Notes under the pieces: generated by a model | Databases searched by the model: none | What the model was told of the DNA's origin: nothing | The model's input: only the letters and a program-made list of their open reading frames with translations | Source of the DNA: Lysinibacillus capsici | GTDB taxonomy: Bacteria; Bacillota; Bacilli; Bacillales_A; Planococcaceae | Assembly (NCBI RefSeq): GCF_003367505.1 | Contig: NZ_PXXX01000007.1 | Location: 1-64,000 of the forward strand | Reading direction: 5' to 3' | DNA length: 64,000 nt | Position numbers and translations under genes: made by a program | Part shown: piece after piece, positions 8,420 through 16,387 of the stretch | Numbering within the stretch: the stretch's first letter is position 1 | Layout: each line of letters opens with the position of its first letter

Positions 8420-9256
8420 TTAAACCTCTTTTGCTGTAAACACACCTTCTAACAGGAGTGGTACCATATCTTCAGCAGGCTTGATATTTAATAAATGACA
8501 GCACAGTGGTGCAACTTGTAATTGAGAAATAATGCCTTCTTTTATGCCAGCCTTTACAGCATCTGAAATGACAAATAGCGGGACATGACGATCCTCATGT
8601 GTGGTACCGCCATGATTACCATCTCTTGTCATGCCATGATCAGCCGTAACGATAACCTCATAGCCCAGCGCCATACACTTTGGAATAAACAAGGATAGTA
8701 AAGCATCCATCGCTAAAACTCGATTGCGATATTGAGCAGAATCTGCCGTAAATTTGTGACCATCATCATCAACATTCATTGGATGAATATACAGGAAATC
8801 AGGCTGCTTTTGAGCCATTAACCATGCTGCATCGGCAAATACATGACTATCTGGATAATGATCCTCAAAATAGAACATACCATTGTCAATTGGTAAATGT
8901 GTATCGAGTTGTAGCCTGTCCTCCATATGATTAAATGGGACTCTATTATAAAGCTCACTCACCCAATAATAGGCGGAGGCTGCTGTAGTTAAACCATGCT
9001 CCTTTGCGATATGAAAGACACTTTGCCCTTTCGATAAACGCACTGTCATATTGCTGGTAACGCCATGTACAATAGGGGGTGTACCTGTTAAAATCGTCTC
9101 ATACAATGGTCTTGATAAAGAAGGCACCTCTGAGCAAACCTTATAGCGAGCAGCTACCTGACGCTCGACTAAATGGTGCAAGAACCCCATATGTGTGCAG
9201 GCTGTGTCAAAGCGCAAGGCATCGATAACAATGAGAACCACTTTGTTATTTTGCAT
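8420..9256 (-). CDS. Alkaline-phosphatase-superfamily phosphodiesterase or phosphonate hydrolase
   Basis: The 278-residue protein has the metal-site pattern of the nucleotide pyrophosphatase branch: VVLIVIDALRFD at the N-terminus, a nucleophile region CSEVPSLSRPLYETILTGTP, the pair HPMNVDDDGH, then VTADHGM and a final His in GTTHEDRHVP. No signal peptide is visible, so it should act in the cytosol on an imported substrate. Relatives hydrolyse phosphodiesters, pyrophosphates or phosphonoacetate. Its start overlaps the binding-protein stop by 11 bases, so uptake and hydrolysis are coupled. The true substrate is unknown; a phosphodiester such as a glycerophospho-compound is as likely as a phosphonate. 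Confidence 0.75.
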   Translation of the reverse strand: MQNNKVVLIVIDALRFDTACTHMGFLHHLVERQVAARYKVCSEVPSLSRPLYETILTGTPPIVHGVTSNMTVRLSKGQSVFHIAKEHGLTTAASAYYWVSELYNRVPFNHMEDRLQLDTHLPIDNGMFYFEDHYPDSHVFADAAWLMAQKQPDFLYIHPMNVDDDGHKFTADSAQYRNRVLAMDALLSLFIPKCMALGYEVIVTADHGMTRDGNHGGTTHEDRHVPLFVISDAVKAGIKEGIISQLQVAPLCCHLLNIKPAEDMVPLLLEGVFTAKEV

Positions 9257-10334
9257 GGATTAACACCTGCTCTTGATAGAGTTGAGGGATTTGCTTTGTT
9301 GTATCTTCCCATTTCTTTTGGTCTTTAACAGGTTGTGCATTCGTATACATATCAGCAGGTAATAGTAAATCTTTTACATCCTGTGGTAATTTCACTCCGT
9401 CCCGAATTGGACGCGCATAGCCTTTTGCTAAATTTTCTTGACCTGCATCAGATAAAATATATTCACGTGCTAGCATGGCAGCATGTGGGTTTTTGGCATA
9501 TTTATTAATTACCGTTGCATAACCAGAAGTGACAGATCCCTCCTTAGGTATCACTACATCAAAGCGGTCCTCATCAATTTGATGACGATAACCTAATGCA
9601 TTAAAGTCCCATAAGATCGCAACATCTATTTCACCTTTTTCTAGGTTTGCTACTGATGGATCTCCCTGTAGACGTCCTTGCTTCGCTAATTCAGCAAAGA
9701 AATCTATACCTGGCTGGATGTTGGACTCATCTCCACCAAATGCCATAGCCGCTGCTAAGATGGCAAACTGTGCTTGGTTAGCTGTTAATGCATCCCCAAT
9801 ACTTACTGTGTAATCTCCATTTTTTAGGTCTTCCCATGATGTTGGAGCATTCTTCACATTATTTCTATCTGTCAAAAAAGAAATGGTTCCTGTATAGCCA
9901 ACAATCCAGTGTCCTTCATCATCTTTAGCCCAATCAGGTATTTCATCCCAATAAGACGTTTTGTATGGTAATGTTAAGCCCTTTTCCTTAGCGATTGGTC
10001 CAAAAGCAATCCCGACATCTCCAATATCTGCCGTAGCATCATCCTTCTCTGCTTCAAACTTCGCTAACTCCTCTGCACTCGACATGTCCGTATCCTTGTG
10101 TTTGATGCTATATTCGGTCCCGAGTTCCTCCCAGGTTTCTACCCAGTTCGCCCATGTATCTGGCATACCGACAGAATTAACAGTGCCCTCTTCCTTTGCT
10201 TTTTCTGTAATGTCCTCAAGCGATAAATCCTTGTTTACCTCATTTGCACTAGATGAACTTTCAGAACAAGCTGCCAACATGGAAATAGCTAATGCACCAA
10301 TTAGACCTTTTTTCCACAGTTTTTGAATTGCCAT
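9246..10334 (-). CDS. Extracellular solute-binding lipoprotein (2-aminoethylphosphonate/iron-type)
   Basis: The 362-residue protein begins with a lipoprotein signal and lipobox LAAC (Cys 23), so it is tethered outside the membrane. A Ser/Asn linker leads into a two-lobed periplasmic-binding fold with the type II features YKTSYWDEIPDW, GYTGTISFLTDR, PTSWEDLKNGDY and DVAILWDFNALGYR. This subfamily binds small anions such as 2-aminoethylphosphonate, phosphate esters or ferric complexes. It is the first gene of the operon, after GGAGGG, so it sets the substrate. The phosphatases downstream favour an organophosphorus ligand. Confidence 0.82.
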   Translation of the reverse strand: MAIQKLWKKGLIGALAISMLAACSESSSSANEVNKDLSLEDITEKAKEEGTVNSVGMPDTWANWVETWEELGTEYSIKHKDTDMSSAEELAKFEAEKDDATADIGDVGIAFGPIAKEKGLTLPYKTSYWDEIPDWAKDDEGHWIVGYTGTISFLTDRNNVKNAPTSWEDLKNGDYTVSIGDALTANQAQFAILAAAMAFGGDESNIQPGIDFFAELAKQGRLQGDPSVANLEKGEIDVAILWDFNALGYRHQIDEDRFDVVIPKEGSVTSGYATVINKYAKNPHAAMLAREYILSDAGQENLAKGYARPIRDGVKLPQDVKDLLLPADMYTNAQPVKDQKKWEDTTKQIPQLYQEQVLIHAK

Positions 10335-10370
10335 GTGTTGGACCCTCCATTTGTTTTGCTTTATTTTTAT

Positions 10371-10410
10371 TTGCTTACAAACGTTATGTTATAAAACAAA
10401 CATTAAGCAA
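10371..10410. promoter_or_regulatory. Candidate operator of the organophosphorus operon
   Basis: A 7-bp inverted repeat (TTGCTTA at 10371-10377, TAAGCAA at 10404-10410) encloses two direct copies of ACAAACRTTA (10377-10386 and 10396-10405) spaced 19 bp apart. It lies 37 to 76 bp before the binding-protein start. DeoR-family proteins commonly bind such repeats; the link to the operon's DeoR is inferred. Confidence 0.45.
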
Positions 10411-10521
10411 GTATGGAGGTGTTAAGAATATTTAGTAAAAATTATTGAGGAATTATAAATATCTATGAATTTAATAAATAAATGAAGTAGGCTTGTAAAG
10501 CTAGCGGGGGAAGATAAGAAA

Positions 10522-10570
10522 AATCTAAGTATGTGTACGTTTGCTTTACAGACGTACACATACTTAGATT
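10522..10570 (-). terminator. Long hairpin terminator after the small unknown gene
   Basis: A perfect 19-bp stem (10522-10540 with 10552-10570) closes an 11-base loop and on the minus strand is followed by TTTCTTATCTT. It abuts the stop codon of the 10569-10946 gene and would isolate it from the organophosphorus operon promoter region. Confidence 0.8.
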
Positions 10571-10946
10571 ATTTGGAGAGACCTAAAAAATCAGCATATG
10601 TATGCGGCTCATTTTCCTTGAGAATTGTTAAAAATGTAAATGCCAATTGCACAACTGACCACCATCTCATATTGTAGGACATTTCAAAACGAGAGGGCTC
10701 TAATGAAAAGACATCTTGAAAAATATCTAACGGTTCTATTTGCTCATCCTTTAAAATGGATAGAAAGCCAAGAAATAACGTATGATCTTTAACCTCAATC
10801 AATTTGTCCTCTACAAGAGCGTCAATATTTTCAGGGTGTTGAAAATTACATTGTGTAGCTACATAACGTTCTAAATCCTGAGCACGCTTTCGGTCTTCAC
10901 GTTCCTTTTTTTTTGCAATAAAATCAATGACGTTATTCACGTACAT
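10569..10946 (-). CDS. Small cytosolic protein of unknown function
   Basis: The chosen ATG (10944-10946) follows AAAGAGGCG; the longer upstream frame has Cys/Arg-rich sequence and overlaps an intergenic repeat, so it is unlikely to be coding. The 125-residue product has a charged N-terminus (FIAKKKEREDRKRAQDLERY), then helical segments (LFLGFLSILKDEQIEPLDIF, SYNMRWWSVVQLAFTFLTIL), with no signal peptide or clear membrane segment. It stands alone between two terminators. No family is recognised. Confidence 0.65.
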   Translation of the reverse strand: MYVNNVIDFIAKKKEREDRKRAQDLERYVATQCNFQHPENIDALVEDKLIEVKDHTLFLGFLSILKDEQIEPLDIFQDVFSLEPSRFEMSYNMRWWSVVQLAFTFLTILKENEPHTYADFLGLSK

Positions 10947-11034
10947 CGCCTCTTTTTTTCTTTTATTGTAGCATTTTTTTAAAGAATATTGCCTGCACCG
11001 CCCCCTACAATTTTTACATGAAACCTTTAATTGT

Positions 11035-11073
11035 GCTTTTACTCGCGGTTGATCGCTAAATACTAGTGAATCC
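11035..11073. repeat. Intergenic repeat, copy A
   Basis: This stretch aligns with 15419-15455: both read GC-TTTAC-YCGCGRT-GATC-CTAAATACT followed by a degenerate CGCGA. The match runs over about 36 bases with a handful of differences. It lies just beyond the end of the immunity-like operon, in the same orientation as copy B. Confidence 0.6.
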
Positions 11074-11076
11074 AAT

Positions 11077-11106
11077 AAAAAAAAGACATCTTATAATTAA
11101 GACGTC
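11077..11106 (-). terminator. Terminator of the immunity-like operon
   Basis: GACGTCTT pairs with AAGATGTC (11085-11092 with 11099-11106, one G-U pair) around a six-base loop, followed on the minus strand by eight T residues. The stem includes the stop codon region of the histidine kinase gene. Confidence 0.75.
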
Positions 11107-12470
11107 GCAATGGTGACTATCACTTTTCCTCCTCCCGTTATGGAATCATTAGCCAACGTTAGTGTTCCACCATGTTTTTGAATGATGGACTCGGCAATAT
11201 AAAGACCCATGCCATGATGATTTGCTGTATTTCTACTTGGATCTCCCCGATAAAATTGCTTTGTGGCTTCCTTTACATCTTGCGGTGAAAAACCAGCACC
11301 GCTATCTATCACAGTAAAATGAATAACATCTGCCTCTCCCTGAACAGATAATGTGACTTTGCTATTATATGGCGTGTGCTCTATAGCATTGACAATCAAA
11401 TTTAATAAAGCCCGATAAAAAAGCTCCTCCTCTATCATAAAGACATCAGGCAGTTTATCCTTTTCTACACTAACTTCAATATTTTTTTCTAAAGCAAGTG
11501 CCTTCATTTGCTGTTCTAGCTGTTGAATAAATGAAGCCAGCTCTACAGTTGTTTTTACACCACCAACACTTTGCTCCATATTGGAAATATCTAATAATTG
11601 CTTTGTGAATTTTTCAATTTCTAGCGTATTTTTTAATATATAAGTGTTGTATTCTTTTTGTACTTCATCTTGAACAGTATCCAATAAAAGTTCCGCATTT
11701 CCTCGAATAATCGTAAGAGGTGTTTTCAAATCATGGGCAAGGGCAGAAATTTGTTCTCTGCGCGCGCGCTCTGCTTGCCATTGTTGTGTCAATGAAGTAT
11801 TTAATGCTTCCTTCATCTGCTCAAAAGAAAGTGCAATATCATCAATTTCTCGAATCCCAGATGGTTTTAAATGAAAATCTAAATTTTGATGTTGGATTTT
11901 TTCAATGGCTTCTTGTAAGCCCATCATTTTTCGTTTAAGTCTTCTGCCGAAATGCACAGCAAGCACCGTTGCCTGTATGATAACGCCCATAATAAACAAT
12001 AGTAAAACCGTTAATTGAGGATTAGGTAAATATTTTCTCATAACAGGTGTGCGATACTCAGGGACTAAACCATAGCGTAAAATGCACACTTCCTGTTCTC
12101 GCTCAACGAACGCATAAAATCGAGCATTACTTTTCGTCTCTCCCCTCTGCTTTAAACGCCATGCATGGGAAGCCTCTTTTTCTGTTAAAGTACCAGAAAG
12201 AAATTCACCCTTATTAGAAATCACTGCGTAGTCTACAAGATCAGGGATCATCTCATCCGTTACCGAGCTGCTTGTAGCAATTCTGTCTTTTGCTAAAGTG
12301 ATTTGTGTCTCTGCATAATTTGCAGGTAAAATAATATTAGCTGAAAAGGCAAACATAAATAGACCTATTAATAGTGCAACTAAAATAATGATGCCAATGC
12401 AAAGAAAAAATAAATATCTCAAGAAAAATGTATGCAGACGTGTTCCTTTCCTCGGTTTTACGGTTTCCAC
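11097..12470 (-). CDS. Sensor histidine kinase of the immunity-like operon
   Basis: The 457-residue protein has a membrane helix near residues 18-42, an extracytoplasmic loop of about 110 residues, a second helix near 152-172, a HAMP region, the phospho-acceptor box ALAHDLKTPLTIIRGN, the N box LLNLIVNAIEHTP and the ATP-lid motifs DSGAGFS and GMGLYIAESI. The large loop suggests direct sensing of an outside stimulus, unlike loop-less BceS kinases, which sense through their transporter. It starts at GTG inside the end of the regulator gene (13-base overlap), so the two are co-translated. With the regulator it probably controls the ABC genes upstream in the same operon. Confidence 0.88.
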   Translation of the reverse strand: METVKPRKGTRLHTFFLRYLFFLCIGIIILVALLIGLFMFAFSANIILPANYAETQITLAKDRIATSSSVTDEMIPDLVDYAVISNKGEFLSGTLTEKEASHAWRLKQRGETKSNARFYAFVEREQEVCILRYGLVPEYRTPVMRKYLPNPQLTVLLLFIMGVIIQATVLAVHFGRRLKRKMMGLQEAIEKIQHQNLDFHLKPSGIREIDDIALSFEQMKEALNTSLTQQWQAERARREQISALAHDLKTPLTIIRGNAELLLDTVQDEVQKEYNTYILKNTLEIEKFTKQLLDISNMEQSVGGVKTTVELASFIQQLEQQMKALALEKNIEVSVEKDKLPDVFMIEEELFYRALLNLIVNAIEHTPYNSKVTLSVQGEADVIHFTVIDSGAGFSPQDVKEATKQFYRGDPSRNTANHHGMGLYIAESIIQKHGGTLTLANDSITGGGKVIVTIATS

Positions 12471-13120
12471 TTATATCCAATCCCCCAAACCGTATCAATG
12501 ACCTCTATATCAAATGCATGTAGCTTTGAACGAATATTTTTAATATGCTCTGTTATTGCTGTACTGTCACTTTTGCCATCAAATCCAAAAATTGTTTCGT
12601 ATATCTGCTCTTTTGAGAAAACCTGCCCACGATGCCGTGCTAAAAATTCACATATTTCATACTCACTTTTAGTTAGCAGGACGCGTTCATTCTGAACAAA
12701 CAGTTCTTTACCAGAAAGATTAAAGTGAACTTTATCGCTATAAAGGATGCTCCGCTTTTCTCTGCTTTCCCGTCGGATATGCGCATTCACCCTTGCTCGT
12801 AGCTCTCCAATGCCAAATGGTTTAATCAAATAATCATCTGCGCCTAGGCCTAAACCATACATCACATCTTCTTCTAAGGATTTAGCTGTAAGAAAAAGAA
12901 TAGGGCAATCTACAGCGTGCCTAATTTGCCCACACAATGTAAAGCCATCCATAATAGGCATCATCACATCAAGCAAAATTAAATCAAAGGAACCTAAATC
13001 CATCTTGCCTACTTCTGTCGGTTTAGACACAATGGTTACCAAGTGATTATCTTTATAAAGTGCATTTTTTATCAGCATTAAAATATCCACTTCATCATCC
13101 ACTACTAATATATTTGCCAT
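12458..13120 (-). CDS. OmpR-family response regulator of the immunity-like operon
   Basis: The 220-residue protein has a receiver domain with acidic pocket VVDDEVD, phospho-Asp site LILLDVMMP and switch Lys in IKPFG, then a winged-helix DNA-binding domain (LTKSEYEICEFLARH to TVWGIGYKW). OmpR-type regulators bind tandem direct repeats one helical turn apart; exactly such a pair, TTATAAGGATT twice, lies at 15370-15391 before the operon's first gene. It sits between the second permease (10-bp gap) and the kinase. Confidence 0.9.
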   Translation of the reverse strand: MANILVVDDEVDILMLIKNALYKDNHLVTIVSKPTEVGKMDLGSFDLILLDVMMPIMDGFTLCGQIRHAVDCPILFLTAKSLEEDVMYGLGLGADDYLIKPFGIGELRARVNAHIRRESREKRSILYSDKVHFNLSGKELFVQNERVLLTKSEYEICEFLARHRGQVFSKEQIYETIFGFDGKSDSTAITEHIKNIRSKLHAFDIEVIDTVWGIGYKWKP

Positions 13121-13130
13121 AATTCACCCT

Positions 13131-13886
13131 CTAATTTTCAGATGCTCTACCTTCCCATCTCCAAAACCATAAACAAGACAGCGTAAAAGTCAATAGGATA
13201 CCCCCTAAGCACGCCATTATGCCCGTCTGGATACTTGTTTCGAGCAATGTTAAATTTGTTCCTGTCGATGATAAAATCCATAAAGAAACAAAATGACCGC
13301 TCCATCCATAAGGTAAAAAGGGCCAAATACGATCCCCTAAGCCTGTAAGCAATAGGGCGACCAGCAGAGCTTCTACAATACCTAAACCAATCGAAGCGCC
13401 TTTACCAAATTGGAAGCTTACAAATAAATGTAACATATAGAAAATCACATGACTGCCGAATAGAATACAAGCAGCCATACTATAAAATGAATAGCCCAAA
13501 TCTACTTCATGTAATAGTTCTCTAAAGCCAAAACTAAAAATAGCTATAGATAGAAAGATGGCTCCAAAGCTAAACAATAATAATAAGATAAGCTTGCTCA
13601 TATATGTCTTTATTTTTATGTTTGTTGTAGCTAGCATACCTTGGAAACGACCAGCGTTTGCTTCCTGCTCAGATGCCATAGCACATACTAATCCTATTAT
13701 AATTGGTAGTCCACAAGCCAGCCCCTGAAAATAGGCAGTTACTTTTCCTTGAAAATTCCATGGCGAATAGGAGTAGTAGGCTAAAAATAGCCCAGAAATA
13801 GCAAGGGGGACAAGTATATGTGTCAGCAAAAAAGGTGTTCGTTTTGTTTTAAGACATTCCACTCTTAATAATCGTAACATGTCCAT
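13131..13886 (-). CDS. Lantibiotic-immunity-type ABC permease, EpiG/MutG-like
   Basis: This 251-residue membrane protein has about six hydrophobic helices and the typical N-terminus of immunity permeases (LLRVECLKTKRTPFLLTHIL), preceded by GGGAGGTG. In LanFEG exporters two such permeases and one ATPase expel lantibiotics from the membrane. It follows the EpiE-like gene after three bases. No lantibiotic precursor or modification enzyme lies in the window, so the system probably protects against foreign peptides. Confidence 0.75.
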   Translation of the reverse strand: MDMLRLLRVECLKTKRTPFLLTHILVPLAISGLFLAYYSYSPWNFQGKVTAYFQGLACGLPIIIGLVCAMASEQEANAGRFQGMLATTNIKIKTYMSKLILLLLFSFGAIFLSIAIFSFGFRELLHEVDLGYSFYSMAACILFGSHVIFYMLHLFVSFQFGKGASIGLGIVEALLVALLLTGLGDRIWPFLPYGWSGHFVSLWILSSTGTNLTLLETSIQTGIMACLGGILLTFTLSCLWFWRWEGRASEN

Positions 13887-13889
13887 CCG

Positions 13890-14618
13890 CTATTTCACCT
13901 CCCTTTTTGTGAACCACATCGCCGTAAGAAAGCTAATCATCATAAACCAAGCTAATGCTAACAGTAAGCCTGGAAGTATAACGCCTTTATCCAATAAAGG
14001 ACTACCTTGTGGTACTAATAGACCATTTGGTAATATGCCAAGTGTCGAACATAACAAACGAGGACCAATCGCAAATGGATAGTAATACCACATTTCCCCA
14101 TCTGCAAAGGCAACAATCCCTACGATATTGGCTACTACATTGAGTAAGATGGTCAAATAGGTACCTAGTTTAGCTGCTAAGAAAAGACATAAAGGTATTT
14201 GCCACAAAAACGTCAGGAAAATAACAAAAGTACTTAGTAAACTGCTGGCTATTGGTAAACTATGACCAAATAGCAAGCCTCCAGCCGTGATTCCTCCAAA
14301 GAAAATAATCGTAATCAGAAAAAGCCATATGCTTGATGTTACTATTTTTCCTAGCCAAATCCTTTTAAGATCAAGTGGTAAGGCAAGAATACTATGGTAT
14401 TTTATTTTTTTATCCTTTTCGATCACTAAGGCACAGCAAATCGTCAGTGCACCTGGCAGAAGCATCGTATACCACCAGTTATAAGCTCCTGTTTGAAAAT
14501 ATTCACCTCCCATAAGTACAGCGCTTATAAGTAAGGTTATAAGTGGCGTAAGCCAAAGTAATTTGGGAATAAAAGTTCGCTTCCATTTTAATTGTTCCGC
14601 TTTCATAATGGCTATCAT
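13890..14618 (-). CDS. Lantibiotic-immunity-type ABC permease, EpiE/MutE-like
   Basis: The start chosen is ATG 14616-14618, eight bases after AAAGGTGGG and just past the ATPase stop codon; an upstream frame would overlap the ATPase gene. The 242-residue product opens with MIAIMKAEQLKWKRTF, the usual cytoplasmic start of LanE proteins, and carries about six membrane helices. It is the partner permease of the EpiG-like protein next to it. Confidence 0.75.
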   Translation of the reverse strand: MIAIMKAEQLKWKRTFIPKLLWLTPLITLLISAVLMGGEYFQTGAYNWWYTMLLPGALTICCALVIEKDKKIKYHSILALPLDLKRIWLGKIVTSSIWLFLITIIFFGGITAGGLLFGHSLPIASSLLSTFVIFLTFLWQIPLCLFLAAKLGTYLTILLNVVANIVGIVAFADGEMWYYYPFAIGPRLLCSTLGILPNGLLVPQGSPLLDKGVILPGLLLALAWFMMISFLTAMWFTKREVK

Positions 14619-14619
14619 G

Positions 14620-15330
14620 CTAGTAACCCACCTTTCTATTGGTGGCAACAACCTGCATGAATAGTGATTCTAATTCCTGACCTTGCGGTGCTGGTCCCTG
14701 ATAGCCAAGCTTGCCATCAGCAATAATGCCAATGTCATCCACAACCTGTTCCACCTCTGACAAAATATGACTAGATAAAATCACAGTGATGCCTTGCTCT
14801 GGAAATGAGCGAATAAGCTGACGAAGCTCCTGTATACCAATAGGATCAAGTCCATTTGTAGGTTCATCTAAAATTAACAGCTTTGGCTTGTTTAGCAGCG
14901 CAATCGCTATACCTAATCGTTGTTTCATACCTAAGGAAAACTGCCCCGCCCGTTTTTTTCCTGTATTCGTTAAATCTACAATTTTTAATACTTCTTCAAT
15001 ACGACTTTGCGGTAGACGTAATGCTATCGTGCGAACTTGTAAATTTTCCGTTGCTGTTAAATTATCATACAGGGGAGGTGTTTCAATTAACACGCCGATG
15101 TCCTGTAAATCATTTCGTGTCCATGTATGTCCATTAAAAATGATATTCCCAGCATCTGGTCGTAACATACCTGTCATCATCTTTAATGTTGTGGATTTCC
15201 CCGCTCCGTTTGGTCCAAGTAAACCGTAGACCGTATTACGTTGGACTTCTAACGCTACATTATCCACAATTTTTTGCCCTTTAAACGACTTATTAAGATT
15301 TTCTGTCTTTAATATCAAGTCTTTCATCAT
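14620..15330 (-). CDS. Lantibiotic-protection-type ABC ATPase, EpiF/MutF/BcrA-like
   Basis: The 236-residue ATPase has Walker A GPNGAGKST at 39-47, signature FSLGMKQR, Walker B LLILDEPTNGLDP and the H-loop ILSSHILSEVEQV. The variant signature (SLGMKQR instead of SGGQ) is common in the BcrA/LanF branch that expels peptide antibiotics. It is the first gene of the five-gene operon, behind a TATAAT box and perfect tandem repeats at 15370-15391, so exporter and sensors rise together. Confidence 0.85.
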   Translation of the reverse strand: MMKDLILKTENLNKSFKGQKIVDNVALEVQRNTVYGLLGPNGAGKSTTLKMMTGMLRPDAGNIIFNGHTWTRNDLQDIGVLIETPPLYDNLTATENLQVRTIALRLPQSRIEEVLKIVDLTNTGKKRAGQFSLGMKQRLGIAIALLNKPKLLILDEPTNGLDPIGIQELRQLIRSFPEQGITVILSSHILSEVEQVVDDIGIIADGKLGYQGPAPQGQELESLFMQVVATNRKVGY

Positions 15331-15368
15331 TAGTCATCATCCTTTCGATGACCTTAGTGTAAAAAAAA

Positions 15369-15391
15369 ATTATAAGGATTTTATAAGGATT
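15369..15391 (-). promoter_or_regulatory. Promoter and tandem response-regulator site of the immunity-like operon
   Basis: On the minus strand a perfect TATAAT -10 box (15369-15374) is preceded by two abutting perfect copies of the 11-mer AATCCTTATAA (15370-15380 and 15381-15391). No good -35 hexamer is visible at 17 bp, which suits an activator-dependent promoter. One-turn direct repeats are the usual target of OmpR-type regulators, here presumably the 12458-13120 product. Confidence 0.6.
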
Positions 15392-15400
15392 CAATATCAA

Positions 15401-15455
15401 AATACTCGCGGTAGCTATGCGTTTACCCGCGATGGATCACTAAATACTCGCGATT
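15401..15455. repeat. Intergenic repeat, copy B with a partial extra unit
   Basis: 15419-15455 matches copy A at 11035-11073 in the same orientation. Just before it, 15401-15412 holds another ATACTCGCGGT unit, so ATACTCGCG occurs twice. The repeat sits upstream of the immunity-like operon promoter while copy A sits past its end. Confidence 0.6.
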
Positions 15456-15469
15456 CTTTCATCAAGCAT

Positions 15470-15506
15470 AAAAAAAGCATTTGGAATGACTTCATTCCAA
15501 ATGCTT
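15470..15506 (-). terminator. Terminator of korAB
   Basis: AAGCATTTGGAATG pairs with CATTCCAAATGCTT (15475-15506, tetraloop ACTT) and is followed on the minus strand by six T residues. It lies 14 bp past the korB stop. Confidence 0.9.
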
Positions 15507-15520
15507 CGATCTCATCAATT

Positions 15521-16387
15521 TTACATAAATTCTTTTACTAAATCATTAAAATCATTTTCGCTCATTTTGATATCGATATCTGTTAATGGTAATTCAGAGT
15601 AGCCAGGTACTTTTTCTTGATACGACGTTGTTTCCGTATCATGATAAATAATGCCTGTTACTAACCCCTCGTGTTCCATCACTGTACGCATTGCCATACC
15701 ACGATCTGAGTGATCATAACCTTCAACATCTGCTAATTTTGTTAAATTTTCTTTAAACCAATCATATGTGTTCACTTTGTTATACGTTACACAAGGTGAA
15801 AAGACATTGATAAATGAGAAACCTTTATGGTTAATACCAGCTTCAATTAGTGCTGTTAATTCTTTAATATCTGTAGAGAAGCCCTGCGCCACAAATGTTG
15901 CACCACTTGTTAACGCTACCTCTAATGGTTTCAATGATGGCTCAATCGCTCCACCTGGTGTAGATTTTGTAATAAATCCAGCAGCTGAACGTGGAGATGT
16001 TTGACCTTTTGTTAAACCATAAATTTGGTTATCCATTACAATATAAGTTATATCAATATTACGGCGGATGGCATGAATTGTATGCCCCATACCAATAGCA
16101 AATCCATCACCATCACCACCAGAAGCGATAACATGTAAATCACGATTAGCCATTTTCAAACCCTGTGCAATCGGAAGTGCACGACCATGAATACCATGGA
16201 ACCCATAAGAATTGATATACCCTGAAATTCGACCTGAACATCCAATTCCTGAAATGACAGCAAGTTCATTTGGTTCTATGCCGACATTTGCAGCAGCACG
16301 TTGAATAGCTGCTTGTACTGAGAAGTCTCCACAGCCTGGGCACCAGTTTGGCTTCACTGTATTACGAAAATCCTTAAATGTTGCCAT
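15521..16387 (-). CDS. korB: 2-oxoacid:ferredoxin oxidoreductase, beta subunit
   Basis: The 288-residue subunit carries the thiamine diphosphate site (ASGGDGDGFAIGMGH and the MDNQIYGLTKGQTSP region) and cysteine motifs NWCPGCGDFS and GIGCSGR that help bind the cluster. With the alpha subunit it decarboxylates a 2-oxoacid, probably 2-oxoglutarate, making acyl-CoA and reduced ferredoxin. The gene overlaps korA by one base and ends at a strong terminator. 2-Oxoglutarate as substrate is by family convention; pyruvate cannot be excluded. Confidence 0.9.
   Translation of the reverse strand: MATFKDFRNTVKPNWCPGCGDFSVQAAIQRAAANVGIEPNELAVISGIGCSGRISGYINSYGFHGIHGRALPIAQGLKMANRDLHVIASGGDGDGFAIGMGHTIHAIRRNIDITYIVMDNQIYGLTKGQTSPRSAAGFITKSTPGGAIEPSLKPLEVALTSGATFVAQGFSTDIKELTALIEAGINHKGFSFINVFSPCVTYNKVNTYDWFKENLTKLADVEGYDHSDRGMAMRTVMEHEGLVTGIIYHDTETTSYQEKVPGYSELPLTDIDIKMSENDFNDLVKEFM

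Noticed and set aside
10947..11075. N-terminal extension of the 10569-10946 gene with several cysteines
   Set aside because: It runs through the intergenic repeat and has no binding site, while the inner ATG has AAAGAGG at good spacing.
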